Assembly (NCBI GenBank): GCA_965261925.1
Contig: OZ253486.1
Coordinates: 2,170,001 to 2,234,000 of the forward strand
Length of the DNA stretch: 64,000 nt
Origin: Bin87 sp965261925
Lineage (GTDB): Bacteria > Chloroflexota > Dehalococcoidia > Lucifugimonadales > UBA3495
Reading direction: 5' to 3'
The translations under genes were made by a program, and so were the position numbers. This document shows positions 44,024 through 53,478 of the stretch, in pieces. The notes under the pieces were generated by a model that saw only the letters and a program-made list of their open reading frames with translations, searched no databases and was not told where the DNA came from. The stretch's first letter is position 1, and every line of letters starts with the position of its first letter.

Positions 44024-45043
44024 ATGGATACCGTAACGCTGGAACGGTTCGAGCTTGTCGGCCCTTTGGGGAGCGGCGCCGATTACGACGTGCGCGCCGC
44101 AGTGGACCGGGAAACCGGTGAACCGGTGGTACTGAAGCGGCCCTCTCCGCAATCGGTGAGCCGTCAGATGCACGGCCCCGTCGAGGAACGCACCGCGCGA
44201 GCGCTGGAAGCCTACGAAAGCGCCGGACAGTATTGCGACTCGGTTCCCCGGGTCGTAGGCATTACCGAAGTCGCCGTTCACGACGAGTATTTCGGCGAAG
44301 ATCTGGGCCATCCCTACTCCGTTCGGGTTGAGGAACGTGCCGGCGGGATCCCGCTGGTCGGAGACCCGAGGAGCCGCATCTTGCGCGTGCCCATCGGCCT
44401 GGGCCAGAACCTCTTCGCCCTCCACCCACTTTCTCTGCCCGATATGGTCGCTGATTGGCCGGTCCAGACGCAGTTGTTGGAAGCGCAGGAAATCTACGCC
44501 AACGCCGGCTACGCGCTGCTTGATCTGGGTCCGCACAACGTGTTCTATTCGCCGGGTACCGGCCGGATCGCGCTGGTCGACGCCAGCGCGCTGGTCGGAC
44601 ACGGCGTGGAGAGCAGCCAGGGAAATCGCGGCCCCCAGGACATCCATGATTTCTACGTTGAGATGGTGAAGTTTTACCTCGCGCCGCAACTCCCCCCTGC
44701 GGACACCGCGGGCTACTTCGACCCGTACAACCAGCGTCCGGTCATTTCGGTCGAGGATGAGTGCGACGACTTGGTTCGCTCATTTGCGGCATCCGACGAT
44801 CAACTGCGAGAAACCGCCACCGCGTGCATACAAAAAGTCAGGCAACGGGGCTATTCGGCCGTTTCCGATTTCGGAGCGGACTTGCGTGAATGCCTGCGTC
44901 TGATTAACATCCGAAACGACCGGATGCCGGACCGGCCAGCTGCACTGGAAGCGTGGCGCGGCGCGCTGCACCGGCTCTCTGAAGACCACTGGACACGCTA
45001 TCAATTCGACGCACATACTGAGTTGGCCGCACTGGCCGGCTAA
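44024..45043 (+). CDS. Protein-kinase-like protein
   Basis: 339 residues, divergent protein kinase fold. ELVGPLGSGADYDVRAAVD looks like the glycine loop, PVVLKRPSP carries the beta-3 Lys, YALLDLGPHNVFYSP matches the catalytic loop (D-L-x-P-x-N, with Gly where Lys is usual), and IALVDASALV matches the DFG-type Asp. So the main ATP-binding residues remain. No membrane anchor or extra domain is seen. ATG 44024 is the likely start. The next gene is a PP2C-type phosphatase, making a writer/eraser pair plausible. Targets unknown; the family match is by eye. Confidence 0.65.
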   Translation: MDTVTLERFELVGPLGSGADYDVRAAVDRETGEPVVLKRPSPQSVSRQMHGPVEERTARALEAYESAGQYCDSVPRVVGITEVAVHDEYFGEDLGHPYSVRVEERAGGIPLVGDPRSRILRVPIGLGQNLFALHPLSLPDMVADWPVQTQLLEAQEIYANAGYALLDLGPHNVFYSPGTGRIALVDASALVGHGVESSQGNRGPQDIHDFYVEMVKFYLAPQLPPADTAGYFDPYNQRPVISVEDECDDLVRSFAASDDQLRETATACIQKVRQRGYSAVSDFGADLRECLRLINIRNDRMPDRPAALEAWRGALHRLSEDHWTRYQFDAHTELAALAG

Positions 45044-45081
45044 TCCGCTGCAAACAACTTTGATGTGAGGATGCGGGAACT

Positions 45082-45762
45082 ATGCTCACCAGTTCATTGG
45101 CAATTCTTCACGATAACTCCTCCCACGGGGAGGACAATTACCTGACCCGGGATTTGGGCGACGGAAACTTCCTGGATGTGGTGCTGGACGGCGTCACCGG
45201 TCACGGCGGCGACGAGGCTAGCGGTGCGGTCGGGGACGCCCTGAACGCGATTGCGATCACCGGGCCGGAGGATATCGTCGCCGTCCTTGACGAGCAGAAC
45301 GCCGAGTTCCACCAGGTGGGTGGGGGACGGTTCCTGCTGACCACTGCTTCGGCGGCGCTGTTTCTGGATGGACAACTCCACATCATCTCGGCTGGCGACA
45401 GCCCGATCTACGTGATCCGTCGGGACGGATACGAACAATTCAGCGGTCGGGTGGGCGGGTTGATCCGCTTGGGAGTCTCCAAGGCTATCGGCGCTGAATC
45501 TACCCTCTCGGTGTTCCAAACCGCGGTGGAGCTTTCGCCTGCCGACCGTTTGGTTTGTTGCACCGATGGCGTCAGCGACAACCTGCTCGGTGACGAACTG
45601 ATGGAATTAGTGCGCGGCTCAGCCAACGCCGATGAGGCGTCCGTGAGAGTGAAAGAACTGGTTGATCGGCACATCGAACAGGGTCGCGACATCCGATTCC
45701 GAGGCGGGAGGTTCCGCCACGACGACGAGACCGCGATCTTCCGCTTTTTTGCGGAAAACTAA
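45082..45762 (+). CDS. PP2C-type serine/threonine phosphatase
   Basis: 226 residues. Metal ligands and motifs of the PPM fold: GEDNY near residue 17 (in place of N-E-D-S), VVLDGVTGHGG (D-G-x-x-G-H-G), SAGDSPIYVIR, LVCCTDGVSDNL and DDETAIF at the end. It removes phosphate from Ser/Thr with Mn/Mg. It is short and has no sensor domain. It starts 38 nt after the kinase-like gene and is likely in one operon with it. Confidence 0.88.
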   Translation: MLTSSLAILHDNSSHGEDNYLTRDLGDGNFLDVVLDGVTGHGGDEASGAVGDALNAIAITGPEDIVAVLDEQNAEFHQVGGGRFLLTTASAALFLDGQLHIISAGDSPIYVIRRDGYEQFSGRVGGLIRLGVSKAIGAESTLSVFQTAVELSPADRLVCCTDGVSDNLLGDELMELVRGSANADEASVRVKELVDRHIEQGRDIRFRGGRFRHDDETAIFRFFAEN

Positions 45763-45945
45763 CGGTTAGCGGTCGGTTGTTTTACGTCACCAATCGCCGC
45801 TGATCGCCGGTTCGCGACCGCCGAAAGGCACCAAAATTCGGCGTGTGTTAGACTGATTGGCAGCTTGACGCAGCTTGGCCTCGATTATTTCTAGTCCCGG
45901 TTATGAGGGATGTTTGTTCCGGGGCGGACCTCAAGGAGTACACAA

Positions 45946-47058
<1,113 letters not shown>

Positions 47059-47108
47059 CCCCCGCCACTTTCCTGCATTCCTTGGCCGGGGTTCATTGAG
47101 GGGAGACC

Positions 47109-48263
47109 ATGAAGGTAGCCATGGTCTCCCCTTATGATTTCGCATGGCCCGGGGGCGTTAACGCCCATGTGTCCCAACTTTCAGACGAATTGCGGCAGCG
47201 CGGACACGCAGTTACCGTCATTGCTCCGGGTACTCCGGGGCGTGGGTCAGGCGAATCGGGGGCACGCGACAACTTCATCCCTATGGGTAGATCTGTTCCG
47301 TTGTCCGCCGGCGGGTCCACGGCCCGCGTGACCCTTTCGTGTTGGCTGTGGCCGCGCGTCAGGCAGTTTATGGCCCGTGAGCGATTTGATTTGGTCCACG
47401 TCCACGAACCGATGGCGCCCCTTTTGCCGTTGATGTTCCTGCATCATTCCAACGCCGTCAACATAGGCACCTTCCACGCGTTTTCGGATGGGCAACGGCT
47501 GTACCGCTGGTCTCGCTTTGCGCTCAAGACGTGGCATGGACGGCTGCACGGGCGTATCGCGGTTTCGGAGGCGGCCCGATCCTTTGTAGCACCCCATTTT
47601 CCGCATCGCGCGTATCGGGTAATTCCCAACGGAATCGACTTTCAGCGCTTTGCCGATGCCAGTCCGCTTCCCGAATTGCGGGACGGGAGGAAAAATGTCC
47701 TGTTCGTTGGGCGCAAGGACGAGCGCAAAGGTCTGCGGTATCTTTTGGAGGCCTTTGCTATCCTGCTTGAAAGCCGACGTGATCTCAGGCTGATCATCGT
47801 GGGTCCGGGACGACCGGATCGGGTGTGCGCTTCATGGCTCGATACGGTAACGAGCGCCGGTAATGACATGGTGAGAGTTGCCGGGCCGGTTTCTGACAGC
47901 GATTTGCCGCGCTATTACGCCAGCGCGGATGTGTTCTGCAGCCCCGCGACCGGTGGAGAGAGCTTCGGGATCGTGTTGTTGGAAGCGATGGCTGCTGGTG
48001 TACCGGTGGTGGCGTCGGACATTGACGGCTATCGCGACGTCGTGAACCATGCCCGCAACGGATTGCTGGCCCCGCCGCGCGAACCGGCCGCCATCGCCGG
48101 AGCCATCGCCAGCGTGCTCGACAATCCTGACCTCGGGCATCGATTGTCCGAAGCTGGCAAAGATGTGGCGCGGCTTCATCGTTGGCAGCGGGTCGCCTCG
48201 GAAGTCGAAGATTATTACAAACTCTGCATGGAGGAGGTTCATCACGGTGGCTATGCTCGGTAG
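47109..48263 (+). CDS. GT4 glycosyltransferase (PimA-like)
   Basis: 384 residues. GT-B N-terminus MKVAMVSPYDFAWPGGVNAHV is very close to phosphatidylinositol mannosyltransferase PimA. FDLVHVHEPMAPLLP, YRVIPNGIDFQRF, VLFVGRKDERKGL and the C-terminal sugar-nucleotide block GGESFGIVLLEAMAAGVPVVASDIDGYRDVV follow. With inositol-phosphate synthase before and a CDP-alcohol phosphotransferase after, transfer of a sugar to phosphatidylinositol is the best guess; the exact lipid and sugar are inferred. Confidence 0.87.
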   Translation: MKVAMVSPYDFAWPGGVNAHVSQLSDELRQRGHAVTVIAPGTPGRGSGESGARDNFIPMGRSVPLSAGGSTARVTLSCWLWPRVRQFMARERFDLVHVHEPMAPLLPLMFLHHSNAVNIGTFHAFSDGQRLYRWSRFALKTWHGRLHGRIAVSEAARSFVAPHFPHRAYRVIPNGIDFQRFADASPLPELRDGRKNVLFVGRKDERKGLRYLLEAFAILLESRRDLRLIIVGPGRPDRVCASWLDTVTSAGNDMVRVAGPVSDSDLPRYYASADVFCSPATGGESFGIVLLEAMAAGVPVVASDIDGYRDVVNHARNGLLAPPREPAAIAGAIASVLDNPDLGHRLSEAGKDVARLHRWQRVASEVEDYYKLCMEEVHHGGYAR

Positions 48264-48888
48264 AGAGGAACTCCGCGCGGCTATGCTGCGCTACGTTGAG
48301 TTGCCTGGGGCGCGTGCCTTCCGCGCCGTGGGACTGACGCCTAACATAATCACCGTCCTCGGATTTGCGGTGTGCGTCGCAGGAGCCGCGCTGGTGGCTT
48401 TGGGTTGGCCTTTGTACGGCGGCATCGTTTTCCTGGCCGGGGGCATCCTGGACCTTTTTGACGGAGCGCTGGCCCGGCTGACTGGCCGGGCATCGCCGTT
48501 CGGAGCCTTGCTCGACTCCGTATTCGACCGGCTGGGCGAGGCCGCCCTGTTTGTCGGGTTGGGACTGTATTACTTGCTCGCTGATTTGTCTCCGCCCATG
48601 ATGATAATTAGCATGCTGTCGGTCTTGTTGGGCCTGGTGTTCTCCCAGGGCGTCTCCTATCTTCGGGCACGCGGTGAGGGTCTGGGAGCGTTCACCCGTT
48701 CGGGCATCATGACCCGGACCGAGCGCGTGGCGATCCTGGGCATCGGACTGATCGTGGAAGGGTTGGCCCCGGTCCCGATCATGGTATGGGTCCTCTGGGT
48801 TATCGGCGGCGTATCGTGCTTCACTCTCTTCCAACGCATGTTCACCATACGCGGGATCCTCGAGCGCCAGGCGGAGGACAGCGGTTAG
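48247..48888 (+). CDS. CDP-alcohol phosphatidyltransferase (possible phosphatidylinositol-phosphate synthase)
   Basis: 213-residue membrane enzyme with about six helices. The signature D-G-x2-A-R-x8-G-x3-D-x3-D is exact in LFDGALARLTGRASPFGALL then DSVFD. It joins CDP-diacylglycerol to an alcohol; next to inositol-phosphate synthase the acceptor is probably inositol-3-phosphate. GTG 48247, with GAGGAGG at 48231-48237, overlaps the end of the GT4 gene by 17 nt. In actinobacteria the corresponding gene order makes PI and mannosylated PI. Confidence 0.87.
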   Translation: MAMLGREELRAAMLRYVELPGARAFRAVGLTPNIITVLGFAVCVAGAALVALGWPLYGGIVFLAGGILDLFDGALARLTGRASPFGALLDSVFDRLGEAALFVGLGLYYLLADLSPPMMIISMLSVLLGLVFSQGVSYLRARGEGLGAFTRSGIMTRTERVAILGIGLIVEGLAPVPIMVWVLWVIGGVSCFTLFQRMFTIRGILERQAEDSG

Positions 48889-48932
48889 CCGTGGTAACAT
48901 GACGAGCACTTTTGCTGTAGGAGGTACTCAAT

Positions 48933-49835
48933 ATGGCGTCACATTCCATGGGGCTGTCGTTGCATGACGCTGCACGGCAGGTTGGAGTTCCCTTTACGGT
49001 GGAGAATGAGCCGTTGGACCGGCACGTCAAGGTCAATGGCCTAAATCTTCACTATCTGGAATGGGGCGATCCGGGTGCGCCAACGATAATGATGCTGCAT
49101 GGAATCCAGCAGCAGGCCCATAGTTGGGACTTCATCAGCCTGCCACTGTCCGTGGACTACCGTGTAATCGCCGTTGACCAGCGCGGCCACGGCGACAGCG
49201 ATTGGTCGACGGACGAAGACTACTCTACGGATTCCTACGTCGGCGATGTTGAGGCGCTGGTTTCAGCGCTCGGGCTGAAAGACTTTCACCTGATCGGCCA
49301 TTCCATGGGCGGCCGCAACAGTTTGGCCTGGGCGTCAGGGCGACCCGGTACGTTGAGATCATTGACCATCGTTGACACCGGGCCGGAGACGCAACGGCGT
49401 GGCTCAAACCGTATCCAGCAGTTCCGTGAACTCCCAGACGAACTGGACACTCTGGAAGAGTTTGCCCAGCGGGTCATGGAGTACACCGGCCGTACCCGGG
49501 AGCAGACGCTGGGCGCTTTGAAGTACAGCATCAGGCAGCGCGACGACGGGAAGTGGACGTGGAAGTATGACAAAGTCATACGCCGGCAGGGTTTTCGCGC
49601 GCCGGCCTGGACTTCCGAGCAACTCTGGGCTGGTTGGCGCAAGATCGACTGCCCAGCCTTGGTGGTGCGCGGAGCCCGCAGCGATATATTCGCTGATGAG
49701 ACGATGGTGCGGATGGCTGCAGAGCATCATGATTGCACCACGGTTACCGTCGCGAATGCCGGCCACCTCGTCCAGGGCGACAACCCCCCGGACTTCCTCA
49801 AGGCCGTGAAAGGTTTGTTGGGCCGTTGCGCTTAG
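48933..49835 (+). CDS. Alpha/beta hydrolase
   Basis: 300 residues. The oxyanion region is MLHGIQQQAHSWDF, and VIAVDQRGHGDSDWS, the nucleophile elbow GHSMGGRNSL, the acid-bearing ALVVRGARSDIFADET and the His in VANAGHLVQGDNP are in order. So the triad Ser/Asp/His is complete. Substrate unknown; esterase, lactonase or C-C hydrolase are possible. GGAGG is 9 nt before ATG 48933. A G/C-rich terminator follows. Confidence 0.9.
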   Translation: MASHSMGLSLHDAARQVGVPFTVENEPLDRHVKVNGLNLHYLEWGDPGAPTIMMLHGIQQQAHSWDFISLPLSVDYRVIAVDQRGHGDSDWSTDEDYSTDSYVGDVEALVSALGLKDFHLIGHSMGGRNSLAWASGRPGTLRSLTIVDTGPETQRRGSNRIQQFRELPDELDTLEEFAQRVMEYTGRTREQTLGALKYSIRQRDDGKWTWKYDKVIRRQGFRAPAWTSEQLWAGWRKIDCPALVVRGARSDIFADETMVRMAAEHHDCTTVTVANAGHLVQGDNPPDFLKAVKGLLGRCA

Positions 49836-49858
49836 TGCGTGCCGAACACTCCAATCAA

Positions 49859-49888
49859 AAGGGGGGCGGTTGCCAGGCCGCCCCCCTT
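49859..49888. terminator. Bidirectional terminator between convergent genes
   Basis: Eleven-bp stem AAGGGGGGCGG / CCGCCCCCCTT with an 8-nt loop, between the hydrolase stop (49835, +) and the VIT1-fusion stop (49930, -). Confidence 0.85.
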
Positions 49889-49929
49889 GTTGTTGGTGAG
49901 TTCGGTTTCCTGTTCGCCTGAACCCGAGG

Positions 49930-51183
49930 TCAGAACCCCAAGATCCTCGGCAGCAACTCGCCGAGACCATACCCCAGCGCGGCGGAGGCGGCTCCAATGC
50001 CCAGTATCTCGAGGCCCTGCAGGATTGGTGACTTCCGCACCAGCCGCCCCTTCGCCAATCCCAGCGCGAACAGGCCAGCCAGTGACAGGCCCACGGACCA
50101 TCCGATCGCCGCGGGTCCAACGGCGAGGAACAGGTAGGGGATGATGGGAATGATGGCCGCGGAGCCGAATGAAACGCACATCACGGCCGCATCCTTCAGC
50201 GGGTTGCCGCCGAAGTCCGGGCTGATTCCCAACTTCTTTTCCAGCAGCGTGTTCAGCCACAGGGTTTCGTTGCTCGAAATTCCGTTGGCCAGGTTAATGG
50301 CTTCGTCGTAAGTCTTCCCCTCTCGCTGGAACAGGATCACCAGCTCCGCCAGTTCCTCTGCCGGGCGTTCCTCCAAGTCGTTGATCTGTCGCGCGATCGC
50401 CGCCTGCCGTACGTCTTCTTCGGCTCGCGAGCCCAGGTACGCGCCGGCCGCCATGCTGATCATCCCGGCCGCCGCTGCGGCCAGCCCGGCCACCAGAACC
50501 GTCCCGATGGTCCCCACTGCGATGGCGACCGAGGTCGTCAGGGCCACCGTACTGATGATTCCGTCCTGCGCCCCGAACACCACTTCTCGCAGGCGACCCA
50601 GGTTCGCCACGTGAAACGGCTCCTTGTCCAGGGCCAACGCGGCGTCAATGTAGGTTTCGAGATCCAGGGGCAACGCCGGAGCCACCCCCGAACTCGTCGC
50701 CAGTGGATCGCCGATAATCGCAACCGGCGCCACAATCGACCCCACCACGTCTGCCCTCGCTCCGTCCGCGGAATTTATCTGTAACTGGGACAGCGCGTCG
50801 GAGAACGCGATCTGGTGGTCCTTTTCCTGTTGCATCGCACCGGTGAAGGCGTTTACCGCATCCTGCCGTGCGTCGGTAACGGCGTCGTTGATCATTCGTG
50901 GGTAGGTACGGGTGTACTCCCTGGTTTCGCCGGCAATCACATTCCCAAGGTTGGTCGAGGTGCTTTCGATGGCCCCGGCGACCTTCAGGTAGCTGATGCC
51001 GTGCACCGTTTCGGCGCGAGCGACCGCTTCGAAAACATCTGCGATTTCCGAGTGGCCTTCGTCCCGTGCCTGTTGTGCATAGGCGGTGTAAGTGAGGTGG
51101 GCGATGGCTTCGGCGACGATTGCCTGCCAGAGGTTCCGGTCGGTGTTGGAAACGTCTCTCACCGTGGTCGACGAATGTGACAT
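49930..51183 (-). CDS. Rubrerythrin-like/VIT1 fusion (membrane-bound ferritin-type iron transporter)
   Basis: 417 residues. Residues ~1-150 are a ferritin-like four-helix domain with metal ligands in VAEAIAHLTY, RAETVHGISY and MQQEKDHQIAF. Residues ~200-417 form a VIT1/CCC1 iron/manganese transport domain (LREVVFGAQDGIISTVALTTSVA, then SMAAGAYLGSRAEEDV, several hydrophobic helices). Such fusions, including MbfA, export iron in rhizobia. ATG 51183 is selected because GGAGG precedes it and it gives the natural N-terminus. It probably protects against iron stress. Confidence 0.9.
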   Translation of the reverse strand: MSHSSTTVRDVSNTDRNLWQAIVAEAIAHLTYTAYAQQARDEGHSEIADVFEAVARAETVHGISYLKVAGAIESTSTNLGNVIAGETREYTRTYPRMINDAVTDARQDAVNAFTGAMQQEKDHQIAFSDALSQLQINSADGARADVVGSIVAPVAIIGDPLATSSGVAPALPLDLETYIDAALALDKEPFHVANLGRLREVVFGAQDGIISTVALTTSVAIAVGTIGTVLVAGLAAAAAGMISMAAGAYLGSRAEEDVRQAAIARQINDLEERPAEELAELVILFQREGKTYDEAINLANGISSNETLWLNTLLEKKLGISPDFGGNPLKDAAVMCVSFGSAAIIPIIPYLFLAVGPAAIGWSVGLSLAGLFALGLAKGRLVRKSPILQGLEILGIGAASAALGYGLGELLPRILGF

Positions 51184-51286
51184 AACATCCTCCGCCGTAT
51201 TGACATCAAACGACTGGAACCGGGTAGTAGCACCGTCAAGGGGAACGGTTATCGCCGTCCCTCGTTGACGCGACTGTGCCGGCGAT

Positions 51287-51682
51287 TTATAGCCGGGGAG
51301 AACCGTGATGGGCGATGACCAGCCAGTCATCGCCCGATCTCACAAATATATTCGTGGCCAGGATGCCAAAACCCTGGGCCTGCCCCTCGACCACGCTCGT
51401 AATACTCTCAATGCAGGTGACATAACCGCAATTGCCTTCCAGTACGATGTTTACGTAATGGATGTTGAAGTGCATCAACGCCGCGCCGTTGAAAATGCCT
51501 TGCCATGATCTGCGGATTTCCGGCCAGCCCACTATCGGCTGCCACCCGGGATGGACGCACAACGCCCGATCCGACCGCTCCCAAACCGCGTCCATCTGGG
51601 CCATGTCCAAGGACCCAAAGGCGTCATAGAAGCGTTGATTGGCGTCCCGCAGGGACAGTACGCTGGCGTCGTCAGGAAGCAT
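51287..51682 (-). CDS. SnoaL-like / NTF2-fold protein
   Basis: 131 residues. Typical NTF2-like cone: LRDANQRFYDAFGSLDMAQMDAVWERSDRALCVHPGW, VGWPEIRRSWQGIF, YVTCIESIT, GFGILATNIFVRSGDDWLVIAHHGSP. The C-terminal HHGSP ending is shared with a widespread ketosteroid-isomerase-like subgroup. Enzymatic role unknown. It follows the LLM oxidoreductase on the same strand (42 nt), so the two may be co-transcribed. Confidence 0.85.
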   Translation of the reverse strand: MLPDDASVLSLRDANQRFYDAFGSLDMAQMDAVWERSDRALCVHPGWQPIVGWPEIRRSWQGIFNGAALMHFNIHYVNIVLEGNCGYVTCIESITSVVEGQAQGFGILATNIFVRSGDDWLVIAHHGSPRL

Positions 51683-51724
51683 TTCTAGCGGCTTTGGTCG
51701 GTGTAAAGGGGGCTAAGGCGAGGG

Positions 51725-52570
51725 TCAGGCCAGTAGCTTGCTGGCGTAATCGTCCAGTTGGCGCAGCGCCTGGTCGCGGGGAGCGCTTTCGGCGAATACC
51801 ATCGCCCGGGTTGCGCCGGCTTCCTCGTAAGCTTTGAGGATCTCCGGGTCGGCCGGCAGTCCGAAAACCGACACCTCGATCTGGTGCGGGTCCCGCCCCG
51901 CTTCCTGCGCCAGGCGAACTATTTCCTCTCGCGTTGCTTTCAACTGCTCCGGTGCCACACGATTGGGCATCCAGCCATCACCCCAGGCCACAACCCGGCG
52001 CGCCACGTTGGGCGCGGTGCCGCCGATGAGCACCGGCGGATGCGGCTTCTGCACCGGTTTGGGCGACGAGTAGATCGGCGGGAAATCGATATACCTGCCG
52101 TGGAATTCGCCGGTCTCCTTGGTCCACAGCTCTTTCATGGCTTCGATTGACTCGCGCGTGTAGCCGATACGCTGGGAGAACTCGATCCCGAAGAGCTCCG
52201 TCTCTTCGCGAAGCCAGCCGGTCCCGATGCCGAAGAGGAACCGCCCGTTGCTGAAATAGTCCAGCGTGGCAATCTCCTTGGCAAGCAGTATCGGGTTGCG
52301 CTCCGGCACCAGGCAGATCCCGGTACCCAACTTGAGCGTTGACGTTACCGCCGACGCGCGACCCAACGCCACGAACGGATCAACGCATTCGTAGTACATC
52401 TGCGGGATCGTGCCGTCCGGCGAACCGGGCCAGGCGGTCTTGGGGCCGGCGGGTATCGCCGGGTGTTCTGGCACCCACAACGACTCGAACCCGTGGGCCT
52501 CGCAGGCCTGCGCCAGTTCGGCGATGTCGATGGACGATTGGGTGACGAACATTGCGATGCCGATATTCAT
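51725..52570 (-). CDS. LLM-class (F420-dependent-type) flavin oxidoreductase
   Basis: 281 residues; luciferase-like TIM barrel. MNIGIAMFVTQSSIDIAELAQACEAHGFESLWVPEHPAIP at the start, LKLGTGICLVPERNPILLAKEIATLDYFSNGRFLFGIGTGWLREE in the centre and PVLIGGTAPNVARRVVAWGDGW later. These match the subfamily commonly annotated as F420-dependent. Chloroflexota can carry many copies for oxidation of recalcitrant compounds; the substrate here cannot be told. Whether it uses F420 or FMN is not visible. Confidence 0.9.
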   Translation of the reverse strand: MNIGIAMFVTQSSIDIAELAQACEAHGFESLWVPEHPAIPAGPKTAWPGSPDGTIPQMYYECVDPFVALGRASAVTSTLKLGTGICLVPERNPILLAKEIATLDYFSNGRFLFGIGTGWLREETELFGIEFSQRIGYTRESIEAMKELWTKETGEFHGRYIDFPPIYSSPKPVQKPHPPVLIGGTAPNVARRVVAWGDGWMPNRVAPEQLKATREEIVRLAQEAGRDPHQIEVSVFGLPADPEILKAYEEAGATRAMVFAESAPRDQALRQLDDYASKLLA

Positions 52571-52632
52571 TGCATCAACCTCGGAGTTGGGTGGCTGCGG
52601 CGGACTGCGCGATTACTTCAATTATAACGAAT

Positions 52633-52660
52633 GTAGGGGCGAACGATCATTCGCCCCTAC
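52633..52660. repeat. Palindromic hairpin repeat, copy 3 (variant)
   Basis: GTAGGGGCGAA / TTCGCCCCTAC stem with a 6-nt loop, 22 nt past the NIPSNAP stop on the minus strand. Same core as copies at 2474 and 23496. Confidence 0.8.
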
Positions 52661-52682
52661 CACAGTTGCCCTTTCGGCTACC

Positions 52683-53300
52683 CTATGCGTGAGGAGAGAA
52701 GCTGGCAGGCACCAGGACCTTGGTCTCCTGGTTGACCAGGAACTCCCGCGTGGGCGGCGGCCAGTGCGGCGTGGCGGACGCTTCGGCGCGGATCTTGTCC
52801 CGCTCGCCCAGGTCCTTGTAGGGCCAGATATGGACCCACTTGTTCAGCCCTCCGATGTCGCTGTACATGCCGGCGGCCAACGGGGAGAACTTTTCACGGT
52901 GCTCGATGGCGGCGGACCAGATGTCCAGCACTTTGGGCATGGCGCCGTTCTGATACTCGTAAATCCGCATCTCGTACACGTTGCCCTGCTTCTGCCCGCC
53001 CCCCATGGGACGCATGAACGGCGCCGGATTGAAGATCTCCGACTCCATATGCAGGATGGTGCCCTGGCTGTCCGGCGGCCAGTTCGGGTCCTTTCCGGCC
53101 TCGGCGCGCACTTCGTTGCGCTCGTCCAGATTTTCGTAGGGCCAGATGTGGATCACCTGATTTAGCGGGCCGATTTCCGTGTGGAAGAATGCGGCCAGCT
53201 TGGAGTACTTTTCCCGGTGCGGCAGCGCCTTGCCAAACGCTTCCTCGAAAATGGGCACTCCGCCAGGCTTGAGATCGTAAGTGCGAACTTCGTAAATCAT
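52683..53300 (-). CDS. NIPSNAP family protein with two repeats
   Basis: 205 residues made of two ferredoxin-like NIPSNAP units: MIYEVRTYDLKPGGVPIFEEAF...IHIWPYENLDERNEVR, and then VYEMRIYEYQNGAMPKVLDIW...VHIWPYKDLGERDKIR. The two halves align to each other by eye. Function of bacterial members is unknown; in many heterotrophs they sit near catabolic dehydrogenases. It is a single gene, between MmgE/PrpD (+, divergent) and the LLM oxidoreductase. Confidence 0.9.
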   Translation of the reverse strand: MIYEVRTYDLKPGGVPIFEEAFGKALPHREKYSKLAAFFHTEIGPLNQVIHIWPYENLDERNEVRAEAGKDPNWPPDSQGTILHMESEIFNPAPFMRPMGGGQKQGNVYEMRIYEYQNGAMPKVLDIWSAAIEHREKFSPLAAGMYSDIGGLNKWVHIWPYKDLGERDKIRAEASATPHWPPPTREFLVNQETKVLVPASFSPHA

Positions 53301-53478
53301 TAGCCGTAACTCCTGGTAAGCGGGGTCTTGGTCATTTGGGTCGCCAACGGGAGGCCCCGCGCGATGCGGGAAGTCTAGCAGACCCCCGGAAACCGGGCAA
53401 CCGAAACGGCGATGTTATAATCGCGCTGCCGAACGATTTGCGGCGCAATCCAAGTGGAAAAATAGGAGGTTTCGCACC

